Shown here: piece by piece, positions 20,401 to 31,480 of the stretch
Position numbering within the stretch: position 1 is the first letter of the stretch
How the letters are laid out: every line of letters starts with the position of its first letter
From: Ramazzottius varieornatus
Taxonomy: Eukaryota; Tardigrada; Eutardigrada; Parachela; Ramazzottiidae
Direction: 5' to 3'
DNA: 64,000 nucleotides
Assembly: GCA_001949185.1 (NCBI GenBank)
Contig: BDGG01000001.1
Location: 4,642,629-4,706,628, forward strand
Notes under the pieces: model-generated
Told to the model about the DNA's origin: nothing
Databases searched by the model: none
What the model saw: the letters and a program-made list of their open reading frames with translations, nothing else
Program-made: the position numbers and the translations under genes

Positions 20401-22364
20401 CGATATCGATCAAGGCGACTTAACTGGGACGCTGACAGAGGCTTTGAACCAGATCGTTTTCCCAAGTGGCGCACAACACCAACCAATATTATGAAGACGT
20501 GTGCCACTTGAGGTGGCGATCTGTTTCAGTTCATTTGCCCACGTCCCAACTGGAGTTAAGAAGAAGAATGACTTGCCGGCATGGACAATTTGGCTCTTGG
20601 CAAAATCGTCATCCCATATACTGATAACTAGGACAAAGTAGTCAAAGGGTATCGATGATATCAGATCGACAAAGAACCACGTCCGAACGTATCGTCGAGC
20701 AATTTCCCGAGGATCAAGGACGACGTCAGCCGAATTCTCCGGATTAATGATTCCTATAACACACAGTATTATTGATGGAAGAGGAAGAAATGCGCCTTAG
20801 GTCAGAATAAATATTGGCCGTACGCCTTTTTTGACATTAGAAAAAAACTGGGCGTTGTCTCGTTTATGTGACCGAAAATCATTGTAAATTTACATACGCT
20901 GGAAAATTGCCCATCTATTCTCCATAACGGGAATTATGTTTGCCAAATTGAAAAGCGCCATTAGGAGAAATCATTTTCCATCGCATCGATTAGTGCAAAA
21001 ATTAAACAAAGAAAACAAATAAGTTTCCCTAAGTAAATTCACCTGTTCGGAAATTGCAAACCAGGTCGATAAAAAATATCTGTGAAAAGACCAACGTGGG
21101 TAAATACAGACGGGCACATCGGCGGTGCTTACGCAGCCTAGGGAACCCACCGTGTGGGAGGAAAATGGAACCATAGAGGTAAACGTACCGTGTCGCTGAA
21201 ACAGTTGAACACGATCCAGGGAATGCTAAAGTCGTCATTGAAGAAGGAGATGGATACGGGCAGGATCATCAAATTGGCCAGGAGGACAATCAGCATAAAC
21301 AAGTCGAAGTAGAATCTATAAGCACAAAAATGCGTACGTGCATCTTCCTGATGCCAGTCGATAAAATTCTTTGCTACCGTGCAGCACGCTAATGAGATCA
21401 ATATGGTGAAACTTCACTCTCTGGAGAATTCCCACTCGCATATCAAAAATTGAATTCCAGATCATTAACGAGGAAGTTATGGGTTTGCAATTGTTCAGAG
21501 ATAACCTGGAAGACAGCAGTAACTAGAACGTCGGCATGCTTTCTATCTCAAGTCGCGCACCTTTACATTGCGACTGGATGGAAGCGTGCGCCACTTGGGG
21601 AAAACAATCAAGCCATTCGGCGATATTCTATTAAATTATATTTTGTTTTTACTGTGAACTGGAATGATTGTCTGTGCTGGAAATAGGGTTAGGCGTTGGA
21701 GAGTGCTCCTATAATTATTCATAAAATGCTACTTGAAGTGAAAGCTAACGATCTAGGCGGGAAGGGGATGAGAGGACCCGGCCAAGTAACCGCACTTTAG
21801 CGACGCCGCCTGCTAACAAGCTCGTGGGACTAAAACAGGGCAAGAGGGGCGTGTATAAATTGTATACGGTTGGTCGCTTCCCGTTGTGTTACCGTCTGGA
21901 TAAATTTAGGTAGCTCTTGGCTTTCTGTTCCGGGGAGGGAGGCTAAAACAGACACAGCGAACCCTCGTGCGCCTCTCCTCACATATTGGCCAGACTAATC
22001 TACTCTGCTTCAACACTTCCATTCCTAATCCGTTGTTGGTACAACTGTACCTGAAATTAGAAGCCGGATGAATGATCCAATGTTTGCTGCTGGCGATGCG
22101 CTCCCTCTCTTTGGTTACCGCCGCCACCGAGCCTGTACGCAAAAGGTGGATCGAATGGATTGACGCACATCCCGTCGTTGAGCTTTTAAAATCTATTGAC
22201 ATTTATAATTACTTACCGAACAACTTGATGGCCAGTTTGTTGTCGGCGGACGGCTGGAACATGGCAAAGAAGTGCTGACGATAGGTCATGTCCACACTGT
22301 TGGTCAGCACATCCGACGGTTTCCGGGGAGGGACAGGTAGCGTCATCGATCCGCGCATAGACAT
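17413..22364 (-). CDS. Hyperpolarization-activated cyclic-nucleotide-gated (HCN/Ih) cation channel
   Basis: Plasma-membrane pacemaker channel conducting Na+/K+ on hyperpolarisation, modulated by cAMP. Fourteen exons on the minus strand (22217-22364, 22051-22132, 21189-21315, 21043-21079, 20577-20753, 20309-20375, 20209-20245, 19524-19705, 19387-19452, 19274-19312, 18977-19205, 18629-18890, 18060-18195, 17413-17968) sum to 714 residues in frame. Visible in order: N-terminal HCN motif ([28 protein letters not shown]), S1-S2 ([17 protein letters not shown]), S3 ([13 protein letters not shown]), basic S4 ([19 protein letters not shown]), S5 and pore helix ([14 protein letters not shown]), filter SIGYG, C-linker ([20 protein letters not shown]), and CNBD ([32 protein letters not shown]). 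The tail is Ser/Thr/Pro-rich. Two introns use GC donors. The ATG at 22364 is the minimal start; a further upstream exon is possible. Confidence 0.95.
18309..18380. repeat. Palindromic MITE-like repeat copy in an HCN intron
   Basis: CCAAGTGGCGTGCAGTCTG on the left and GTGTGCGCCACTTGAAAGA then ACGATCT on the right, about 70 bp. Confidence 0.7.
18408..18508. repeat. Near-perfect hairpin element in an HCN intron
   Basis: Left arm GCTGAAAATGCATCCCTTCC then GGTGGTTAC (18408-18436) is the reverse complement of the right arm GTAACCACCGGAAGGGATGC then ATTTTTTCAGC (18478-18508), with a 41-bp loop. Lies in the intron between the two CNBD exons (18196-18628). Not the same sequence as the GTGGCGCAC family. 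Confidence 0.85.
20451..20521. repeat. Palindromic MITE-like repeat copy in an HCN intron
   Basis: AGATCGTTTTCCCAAGTGGC then GCAC on the left, GTGTGCCACTTGAGGTGGCG then ATCT on the right; sits in the intron 20376-20576. Confidence 0.7.
21543..21609. repeat. Palindromic MITE-like repeat copy in an HCN intron
   Basis: CTATCTCAAGTCGCGCACC on the left and GCGTGCGCCACTTGGGGAAA on the right, within the intron 21316-22050. Confidence 0.65.
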
Positions 22365-24333
22365 GATAGGGCTGATGAGGATCCAGAAGGCCCAAACAAA
22401 ACGGTTAAGCGATACAAATCTCGACGGTCATAAATGACCCGGTATTTATACAGAAATCACGGCGATGCTCATTGATATCGTTTTTCGGGTTTCTCTCTCA
22501 TGGAATAACAGCATTCTTTTACGAATGTTGCTGTTTCGTCCCTCACAAAGTCGATAAGAAGAAAAAACATGGGAGCAAGCCTGAATGATTCTTAAAAGCC
22601 GATAGCCCAGGATGTCGATTGGTACAGTCGGCAAGTTAAGTGGAAGCAATTTGTCTACAGTAAGGATTTTCTGTTAAGCTCGGCTTTAAGGAAGAGAAGT
22701 CTGTCGGCGGCGGGGAGAAAAGTCCAACTTGCTTAGCTGCGCGCCAGACAAGCGAAGGAACAGGGATTGCCAAGCCGGAGCGAGGAGTGAATTGGTGATA
22801 CACAAAAAAGCGTAATTCAGCTGAACAAATGAGAGAAGAAGGGCCAAAGAGACGAATGTGACATTTTAAAAGGATTAGATTGGTGACGGAGAGAGTGTGC
22901 GGTGGAATAATGAAGCGATAGCTGGCCCGCGATGTGCCACTTGAAGTGGCGGAACACTACAGTTTGGGCCGAAGGATGCTCGGGTGCCCCACACCGGAAG
23001 AAGAGACAGCCAGCAGGAGAACAGGGAAAAGGCTGGTGTGAAATATTACAGTATGTGTCTATACATTCAAGCTAGGGGTAAATCTATTTGTCGGACTAAC
23101 CGTAGGGCTGGGACACGGAAGAAGGAAAGAAAGAAGGGACGGTCGGGATAGATCGAGGCTGGATGTTGGCTGGGCAATTAGCTGCACTTGTGGCTACTGC
23201 TGCACGGTGTGTGTTCAGGCTGGAGCTCGGCCTCGACGTCGGCGTGGTTGGACGGGGAACCCTTGTTGGCCTGCCATTGTGGGCCACAAGGAAGAGCCTC
23301 GAGGAACTTATCGACGTATTGGTAGAGCGATTATGTGTTAGCTGGATCACGATATGTACTGTACGGGTCTACTGTGTGCGAGCCTGAGGTCTATATTGGG
23401 GCTTCATTCTTCCCCATCAGTGAACATGTCATCAAGCTTCACCGTGAAATCTAAGACGAGCGAGCATGAGCCTGTAGCCAAGCCGCGGTGATCCTTTCTG
23501 TCATTTCCGTGCAGCCCACAAATGGAACCCGGGTATTTTGTTAGTGTCAGTCCGCCTTGTAGCCAAGTGCTTGAGGTAGAAATCCGATCCTGGCAGTTCA
23601 TCGATTTAGACATCCCTTTTACGTCTTTCCACGTCTTCTCGGTTTTCAAATTCTGAGGCGGTAGGGAAAAGTACAGGACGTGGCTTTTCCGAAGGATGCG
23701 AGGTCGTAAAGTCGCATGGCCACGATGGGTAAATCCCATCCACTTTAAAACACGTCGAACATACTTTGGACAATATGTATCAAAAACCAAACGCTACCGC
23801 TGAGGAACTTTTAGTATCATTTTTGTGATGTCAAAATTTCGATGAATATTTTGTACCGATTGGTTTCTGTGATATGGTTTGCTCGCTGCTTCATCGATGG
23901 ACGAACGTGCGGTTAGATGGTTAAGGGGATATTTGAACTACGTAAGTCTCTGCTGAATTTTCCGCTCGATTTACATAGACATTCATTTGCAGCACTATCA
24001 AGTCGTGATATATTGCGCAAAAAATGCCTGGTTGACATCTCAATTGTGAGGAACGCTTCTTCGCCCAATGGGGGTCCGCAGAGGGACTCTTCCTAGCTCA
24101 AATACAAATGTTGCCCCAAGGTCGCTCAGAGAACAATTAATCCAGACGTAAAGCAAACTTTTTCTTTATCTAACTGGTCCTCGACTGCTCACCGGAAATT
24201 CATTTATCTTTCCAAGGCAAAAAAGTTTACCGGGAGAGAAGAGATTTTGGTAGTGTTGATTTGGAGACTACCCTAAATGCACAATTTCGATCAAAACAAC
24301 GTTAGCGTCGTCCAAAGTCAAACAAATTTAAAT
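22365..24333. other. Spacer upstream of HCN and downstream of the Ly6-like gene
   Basis: No gene I can support. A short self-complementary GTGCCACTTGAAGTGGC at about 22932 looks like a collapsed repeat remnant. An open stretch on the minus strand (about 23096-23350) is Ser/Thr/Pro/Arg-rich and ends at a GTTAGT donor-like site; it could be an upstream HCN exon, but its phase does not match the first supported HCN exon. Confidence 0.35.
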
Positions 24334-26588
24334 TCAGAAGAGTCTATACAAAGAAAAAGCAGAAGTGATAACAAGGGAAGACAAGAAATAGCACGACGAA
24401 GTGGACTGGAAAGTGGATGCAGCTGAGGCTCTCGCGGTGGCGCCACCGACGGTGGTGGGATTATAGACAGGAAGCTTGTCGGAGCCGGAGGCGGTGATCA
24501 TTTGACCCGTAGATGGCATGGTGGTGATGGGCTGAGCCATGACATCCTGAGGGTTGATGCTCTGCGTGTTGCAGCCATCAGCCTTGCAGTTGCACAACTT
24601 TGCGTTGCGATGGTTAGCCAGGAGGAAGTCCTTGCACTCGTTATCACTAGCTTGAAAGGCTCCTCGAAACTTCCCACAGTTTCTTGTTATGTCCGTTGCA
24701 CCTACGTCAAGAGAAAAAACACCTGTCAGTTCACGGGGAACCCAAATCGATGGAAGCAACAGCTGACTGTCGCCCAGAAAAGCAAACTTTGCCATTCTCA
24801 ACTTTCAATTTTGTTATTTTTTATTTGGAATTCTTTTGATTCGGTTTTTCCTGTCCCAGGCTTTGGTCTTAAGACCCAGCCGCCGGAACCGAAATGTCGC
24901 TCGAACAAAAACGAGTTCCAGATTAATCTGTAATGATCGTGGATGACGTCACTGCGGAAATTTGGGGTTGGTACAGACAGAGTTCCACTAGCGACCACAG
25001 CGAAATTTCTCATCTTATCGAAAACGGTAGGAGAAGTATTCAAGATGACTGTTTATATTTTGTTCATCTGTCCGGCACTTCGTCGTATATTGCATTTGAT
25101 ACAAGTCAATACAAATAGAAAATGTTTTGCTATTGGTTCCGCAAATAGAGCACTCACACACGAAGCCTCTCTTCAAATATATTACAGCAGCGGCGGTAAT
25201 CATATGCTGCCCTACTGTCGGTCGGGTCCTCCTCAACCGCTACCCATCGAAGCTTCTGGGCAGATTCAGATTGTATCGAGTATCCCACAGATAACTGCAT
25301 GGGAAGATGACTCGGTCATGCCATGCATGCTCTATATAGCGGCGATCTTTTTAATGGCGTGATAACGACATTATATGGAGCGGCCATGCTGTTTACACAG
25401 CACTCCACGCATAAGCACCGGCTCCCACAGAGCTCGCCAGTGCGCGCTCACTCTCTTCGCGGTTACAAAAGAAGCTTATAGATTTAACTTCTTGTAAACC
25501 TCTCTTTGACAACATGTGGGTTCTTGCCGTCGTGGAGTTTAGTGTTTTGTAAACCGGTACGAGACAAAACAGCTTCCGTTTGAGTTTTAAGCGCTCGCGG
25601 TAAGCGTGATGAAACAATGGAGTGCATGTTGTGATGACTTCAAGTCAATAAATTGAAAGTGACGTAATCTCGGGTGGTTGAATGAAGACCGCAAGTCAAA
25701 TTCAATCAACTTAAAACAATCAAAACAATGGACAAACCAAAAGAACCCTTAAAAACGATGGAGTAAACCTGAATCTGTGTCGATTGGGATTATCAAATAG
25801 AAACTAAGGTCCGACCATGCTGTATCAGTCGAGAAGTACACTCGGTTTCTACTGCTTTAAACCATTTGAATTTTTAAGTCGTCCTCTGATTTTGGAGAAA
25901 AAGCCAGGAATATTACGGATTAAGCGCGAAATGGAAAAATGGTCGGGAGTGACGTACCATTGAGCTGCTGGATAAAGAGAACGTGACACGAGTCCGTTGT
26001 CGATCCACAGTCGTCTAATATGGCGTCCTGTGCGTTGGCGCAGGTCTCTCCAATCTCCGGTACAGGTGCACAGACGTAACATTTGATCGCTGCTGTTCCT
26101 GTACAAAGAAAAAGAATAAACATGTCATGACATTCATCCGGACACATCAGTAGGAAGCCTAAAAGACCTTTAACGGCTAATCTGATATGCAATTGGATCG
26201 AACGCCTCATCTTGTCCGCAATGTAAAAGAAAGCCATTTGCCCTCCGCTTCAACCGGGACAAAGGGATGAAAAGACATGACCAAGTTAGAAAAATTTGAA
26301 TACTGTATCTTCATCGTGAGGAGTGGTGAAGCGTACGACCATGCCGCTTGAATGAATTATCCGCTTGAATAATCGCCGCAATAAATTCTTGCTAATAATC
26401 ATTGCTTCTTTTTTGTGGCTGCATGTTGGCGAACCCACTCCAACAAGAAACATCTTCTCTCTGTATTAAATTATCCTAATCCAATTTACGTAAATTCTCA
26501 AAAGGTTGACAACTTGACATACACACTTACCCTTGAACGAACTTGCCGCTATGCAAAACACCGCGAAGAAAACTTGCAATAGATCCAT
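24334..26588 (-). CDS. Ly6/uPAR-type three-finger protein, predicted GPI-anchored
   Basis: Small secreted or surface protein of unknown ligand. Three exons on the minus strand (26531-26588, 25958-26098, 24334-24701) encode 188 residues. Exon 1 is a signal peptide (MDLLQVFFAVFCIAASSF). Exons 2 and 3 form the cysteine-rich fold: KCYVCAPVPEIGETC, DDCGSTTDSCHV, RNCGKF, NECKDF and the closing CNCKADGCN, the terminal C-N motif of Ly6/three-finger domains. A Ser/Thr-rich stalk follows and the C-terminus is hydrophobic (CYFLSSLVITSAFSLYRLF), as expected for a GPI-attachment signal. Exon 2 (phase 1) joins directly to exon 3 across a 1.26 kb intron. Invertebrate relatives include quiver/sleepless-like proteins that modulate channels and receptors, but no specific orthology is visible. 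Confidence 0.82.
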
Positions 26589-29500
26589 ATTTTCGCGGGA
26601 TGAACCACTTCCTCGTCTGACCAGGTCAAAATTGAGCGCCGGAAATGACCCACTGGCGAGATCGGGAGTATCCTTCAATAAATCAGCCCGGAAATTTCTA
26701 GGGTCCTGCTCAATAGGCTGCGAATTAGGCTTGCCGGGGTGGAAATGCTCAATGGTGAATAACGGCAAATTACCTATAACAGAGGCATTCAACGCCCGGA
26801 GCACTTTATTATGATATTGTGCAGTTATAAAGGCACCTGTATGCTATAGCGGACCACACCGTCATGCAGGTATTTCGAAGACAGGCACCATGGAACATAT
26901 ATTGTGATAGCACTGACACAGTTATTCTATATGACACTTAAAATCCGATCAATCGTAAAGAGAGCGCGAAAGAAGAGAGGAAAAAAACTAGTGCAGCCAA
27001 GTATGTACTTACATTGAAATACAGGCAAGATATCGGCGAAGACGGTCTACACTGTATACAGTAGCCAGCTTTATGTAATAAATTCAAAGCAAACCGAACA
27101 TTTCATTATGCTGCGTTAAACGGAAATGACAAGCGTTGCCGGTGGCGGGCTTGGTATACACACAAAGTCATGAACTGGAGGACGGACCAAACGGCGGCAG
27201 TCGATAACGTTTATGCCGAGCGAGACTCGAAAGAAAGCAATGCATAATCGGAAAATTCTTCGGTTGAAGTTTTCAAGAGCCAGCTTGAAACGAGCGCCGC
27301 AGAGAGAAGAAGGAAATTCTTGGCACAGATATACAGTATCAACCGCAAAGTGCGTGGCTGTAAGTCATATTTTGTTGGCTGATAATTAAACAGCAAGCTC
27401 TTGGTGGTACAGTATGCTCGCGTCACATCAGAGAAGATGTCAGAGGGCAGTTTAAAAAAAGCGATGGTATCATTTTGGGCATTCAAGCGCCGCGTACTCT
27501 ACATACTGAGCCACAGCTCAGATCCGACAAACCATACTAGAGTACTGCAAGAGTAATTTTCTTCGTGCCGGCAGATCTTGTTCAAGCAATCATTTTCCAT
27601 AAACGTCTACGTAGGCCTGTATGGACCGCATGGCGTGATGGCTCGATGTGCATCTGTAGAGCATATCTCATGCGGACGGAATTGACTGCCAAGATACGTG
27701 TGAGAGAGCGCTCTTTAAAACAGTACAAGGAAGGAGAGATGTTGGAAAACACGGCGAACTCCCACTGCTCGATCACCACTGCCCGGCCCACGTCTTGGTA
27801 TACTTGATACTCGCGCACGCTCCTACTCGACATGTTTGGCCCGCCGAGGGCAAACCAACATTTTCAACGAATACGTTGGTATTGATCAGCTTAACGACTG
27901 GGGTATCCTGCACGTGTGAGCATCAAAGATCGATCCGAACGGCAAGAGCAGCCAGCAAGAGCGACAACCCAACGTCCGAAGGGGCGTTGGGACTGACGGA
28001 CGGAAGTCTTACAAGCTTTGGCCATCAGGTTGCGTGGTGGAATGTAGAGCACCAGCGCTCAATAGGCAGATAATTACTGCTCTGATCTAGCTACTATCCC
28101 CTGACAAAGCGTTTCCGGACTGTGGCATATCGCTAGTGAAAAGAAGGTGAAATCAAACTGCACATTCAAGAGGAAGTTCTTGCTGTTAGATTCGCCTAAT
28201 CACTCATCCGCTCGAATATTGCATGAAATTAGTTTGGCGACTTTCCTTTGCTTCTTTGTTCCTTGTAAGCTGGAACCTTCCACCAGTTCTGATAAAATTC
28301 CCTCTCAATTCTGTCTCGATACAAAAGCAGAGCACTAGATTGAACCAGAAGCGCATGGAGTTCGAACGGGAGTGTCAACTGTCATTCTAATTTGCGGTGC
28401 GTGAAAGAGACGTGCCTGAAAATAATAGAGCTTGATGTTTGAAAATCCGGACATGCGCGGGGTCTTTGGGGATATCTTTGCGTCAAATTATTTGTGCGGC
28501 CTGCCTCGTTACACGTTCGTTCTCTACGAAAGGCCCCTCAGGTGCAGGGGAAATCTAATGAACGTATAGTGGATAGGGGAGATGACTACTCGATCAGCAC
28601 ACCTCGAAATGGACATTCCGGACTCGCGAGCGATCCCTTGGATACTCTAATCATTCGAACGGTACCAAAGATGACAATGCTCACGTGATAACTCGGAGCG
28701 GAAAAAAATACAACTAGGGTTCCTCTTCCTCAAGAGTTCACTCTGCATTGCGGTAACGCAAGGCCGAGTTCAGACAACGCCCACCGACTGTATTGTCCCG
28801 ACATGCGAATCAAACCTGTGGGTAACATACGAACGTGCCCAGATCAATAGAAGTGTTTCCCCGTAATCTGAATTAAAAAAAACCCCATTATCACTCTTCC
28901 GGAAGCACTTGCAAGGAATGAAGGCTATGATAGAGGCAAGAAAGATTAGGACCGATACAGTATAAAGGTGAAAAAGGAGCGATCGATACCACTTTCGTCC
29001 GTGTGTCCGTCGAGCAAATCCAGCATTAGTGCATCCGCGAATTATATACGCGAGATAGTTGGACTAGACGAGCTCATGACAGCCTTACTGTACCGAGAAT
29101 CATTGACCGACAAACGAGTGTTCAAATATTTTTTTCCAAGACTTCTTTCAGGATTGACCGGCGGACCTTCGTCCCGCTGACGTTCTCTTTGTGCACTTCG
29201 ACCTTTACCAAGGAATAATGTTCTATTTGTTGTTCGAAAAGAATCCCGCATTTCACCATGATGTCATTCTTGATAGTGTTCAGAGTTGCAGAAGCCAGGT
29301 TGACGAAATGAGACTCGTATATAACCACCAAGGACTCACGATTGTGCTGGGTTGTAGGATCTTCAGGTTGGAGCCATTCGTCGGCCCAACCTGTTGGGTG
29401 GTTCGCTGGTAGGACAGAAGCGGTCGTTCACGGAGTTTCCAACGGACGATGTATATGGCTAGGGTCACTGCGTGGTCCGCTGGAGGAATACAAGAGCTCA

Positions 29501-31218
29501 GACTACGTAGAGTATCTGCTCGAATGTCGGCAGCTGTCGGGTCTGGCTCGGTGGAGTGCTGGCTGATCGAGGTGCCAAACGTTGATGATCATCTTCACGG
29601 CGAAAAGCTGAACTCTGAGGCAAACGGATAAAGAAGGCTATCGATCTGGAAAACAGTAAGATTAGGATGGATCTGCGAAGTGCGAAGTGCGAAGTGCGAA
29701 CTGCGACTTCCACAATCCTCACTCACGACTAATTTCCGTTGATTAAGCAAGCTCAAATTTTAAATCAACCGTTTGCGACATAAACAGCTCGTCGTGAGGA
29801 GGACTAATGAACATGAACGATTCAGTTTAACAATGATGAACTGATGAAGTTTGTCCCAGCTGCCCATCCGAACGTCTGGCCGGGGCATCGAGATGAAGAG
29901 GAATACACTGACCGGTACCTGCAAGTCTACGTTCAGAGACGCTTGAAATTTCACCTAACCGCGTGCAAAAGACTGGAATATCACTATGGGGAGAAGAAGA
30001 ATCTATAGTTCATTCCAGGATCGTCGGACGATTCCAATAAGTTAGCCACCTGGCGGCTGACACAGATCATGAAACAGTCTCCCTTCTATCGTTTTGCCGG
30101 GACGGTTAGACTATCGGGATAAGCATAGTCTCCTTGTCAGAATTCAAATTCATTGCTCCAAGTCCAAAAAAGAACTGCAGGACACAGTCCACCATGAACC
30201 AAAACCAACTAGATACCAGTTCGAGGTGAACATAGCCGACTTGTCGATGCAAAATCACATGGCGAAGTTGTCAGCTTTTAGGCCGCGCGGTGGCCAAACG
30301 TGCTATGGCCTCACCTACCACAAGCGATAAAACGCGACACGCACGGCCCTAGCGGATCGCTTAAAAATTTTCCCACAGGCTTTTTAACACTGGGAAACCT
30401 CTCTTCCTCTAAGACCCGCCAAGAGACTTCCTGTATTCTCCATTTCTTCGGGACCAGTACGGTTAAATTCAAAAAGATTTTTTCAACTAAGGAACCGAGA
30501 AGCAAGCAAAACGGCCCAGTACTTCGCGAAGTCCGACGCTGACAACTTCGCCATGCGATTTTAAATTGACCAGTCCGCCATTAGATTGTTGGTCTTGCCT
30601 GAACAGTGAACCACCTCTCGACCAACCATACCACAATTACACGCGTCAGTATGTAACGGCTGATTTGATGCGAGTTGATTGGTCAAGCACGCTTTTGCTG
30701 CTGAACCAAACAATGATAATTTCATTTGTTCATTTTGTTGTCCCCAATAATTATGATGAGAATCTCGACAGCCCGTTACTTGTGATCGCTGATGGATCTG
30801 TGAAGGTGACACCGTGACTCTCAACTCCTCATGATAATGACCAGTGTAAAGCTGCAGAACTATCCCCTTCTGCAAGAAACGGCGTGCCGTAACGCAGGCC
30901 GACTCTCCAGCTGCGGTAGATAGGTGAAGAACACCCACCAGCAGTTAGGCCAGAGGTCGGAGCATCAAGTCATGGTCAGTTCCAGAGATTCTTTAATTCG
31001 CATCGGGGAAGACATATTTCCACATCTCAAAGTTCTGGAAAATTCGGAAAATGTTGCCCGGTGTGACGGCTTGCTGTAGAAGTCCGGCGGAAAGGCTTCT
31101 TAGGTTTTTTTAGTTGTGTGGCCAATGACGTGACAAATATCCGGTCCGCCTCGATATTTGCTTGATGTGTCAATCAACCCCTGAACCGTGTATTTTGCAT
31201 TCCAGCAAGGCGATGTAC
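26589..31218. other. 4.6 kb gene-free spacer upstream of the Ly6-like gene
   Basis: Short open frames here have no recognisable domains, weak starts and no consistent splice chain. I see no RNA gene. A short heptamer tandem repeat lies at about 29671-29707. Confidence 0.4.
29671..29707. repeat. Short tandem repeat, unit about GCGAAGT
   Basis: Three to four consecutive copies of TGCGAAG, then degenerate TGCGAACTGCGAC. Simple-sequence slippage repeat. Confidence 0.7.
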
Positions 31219-31480
31219 TAATGATGAGCATTACAAGCTGACGGCTCGTGTAATGTAAAATGTAATGTAAAACAGTGTAATTACAAAAAGTGTAATTACA
31301 TTTTACACTTGTTCACATTTTACAACCCCGAAAGAACGGAACCTGTAAACCAAGTGTAAACTATCAAATGACCCCTCCAAGTTAGCTAAATCAAAGCCGC
31401 TACAGATGTGGAAAGAAACGTAATCTCTCGTATACAGTAAACCTATTAACACAATCTTCAATCTTCACTGGTTCAAACAA

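Noticed and set aside
22213-22395. 60-residue open frame on the minus strand over the first HCN exon
   Set aside because: It is an out-of-frame reading of the HCN exon; the true frame gives the conserved [10 protein letters not shown] and [13 protein letters not shown] sequence.
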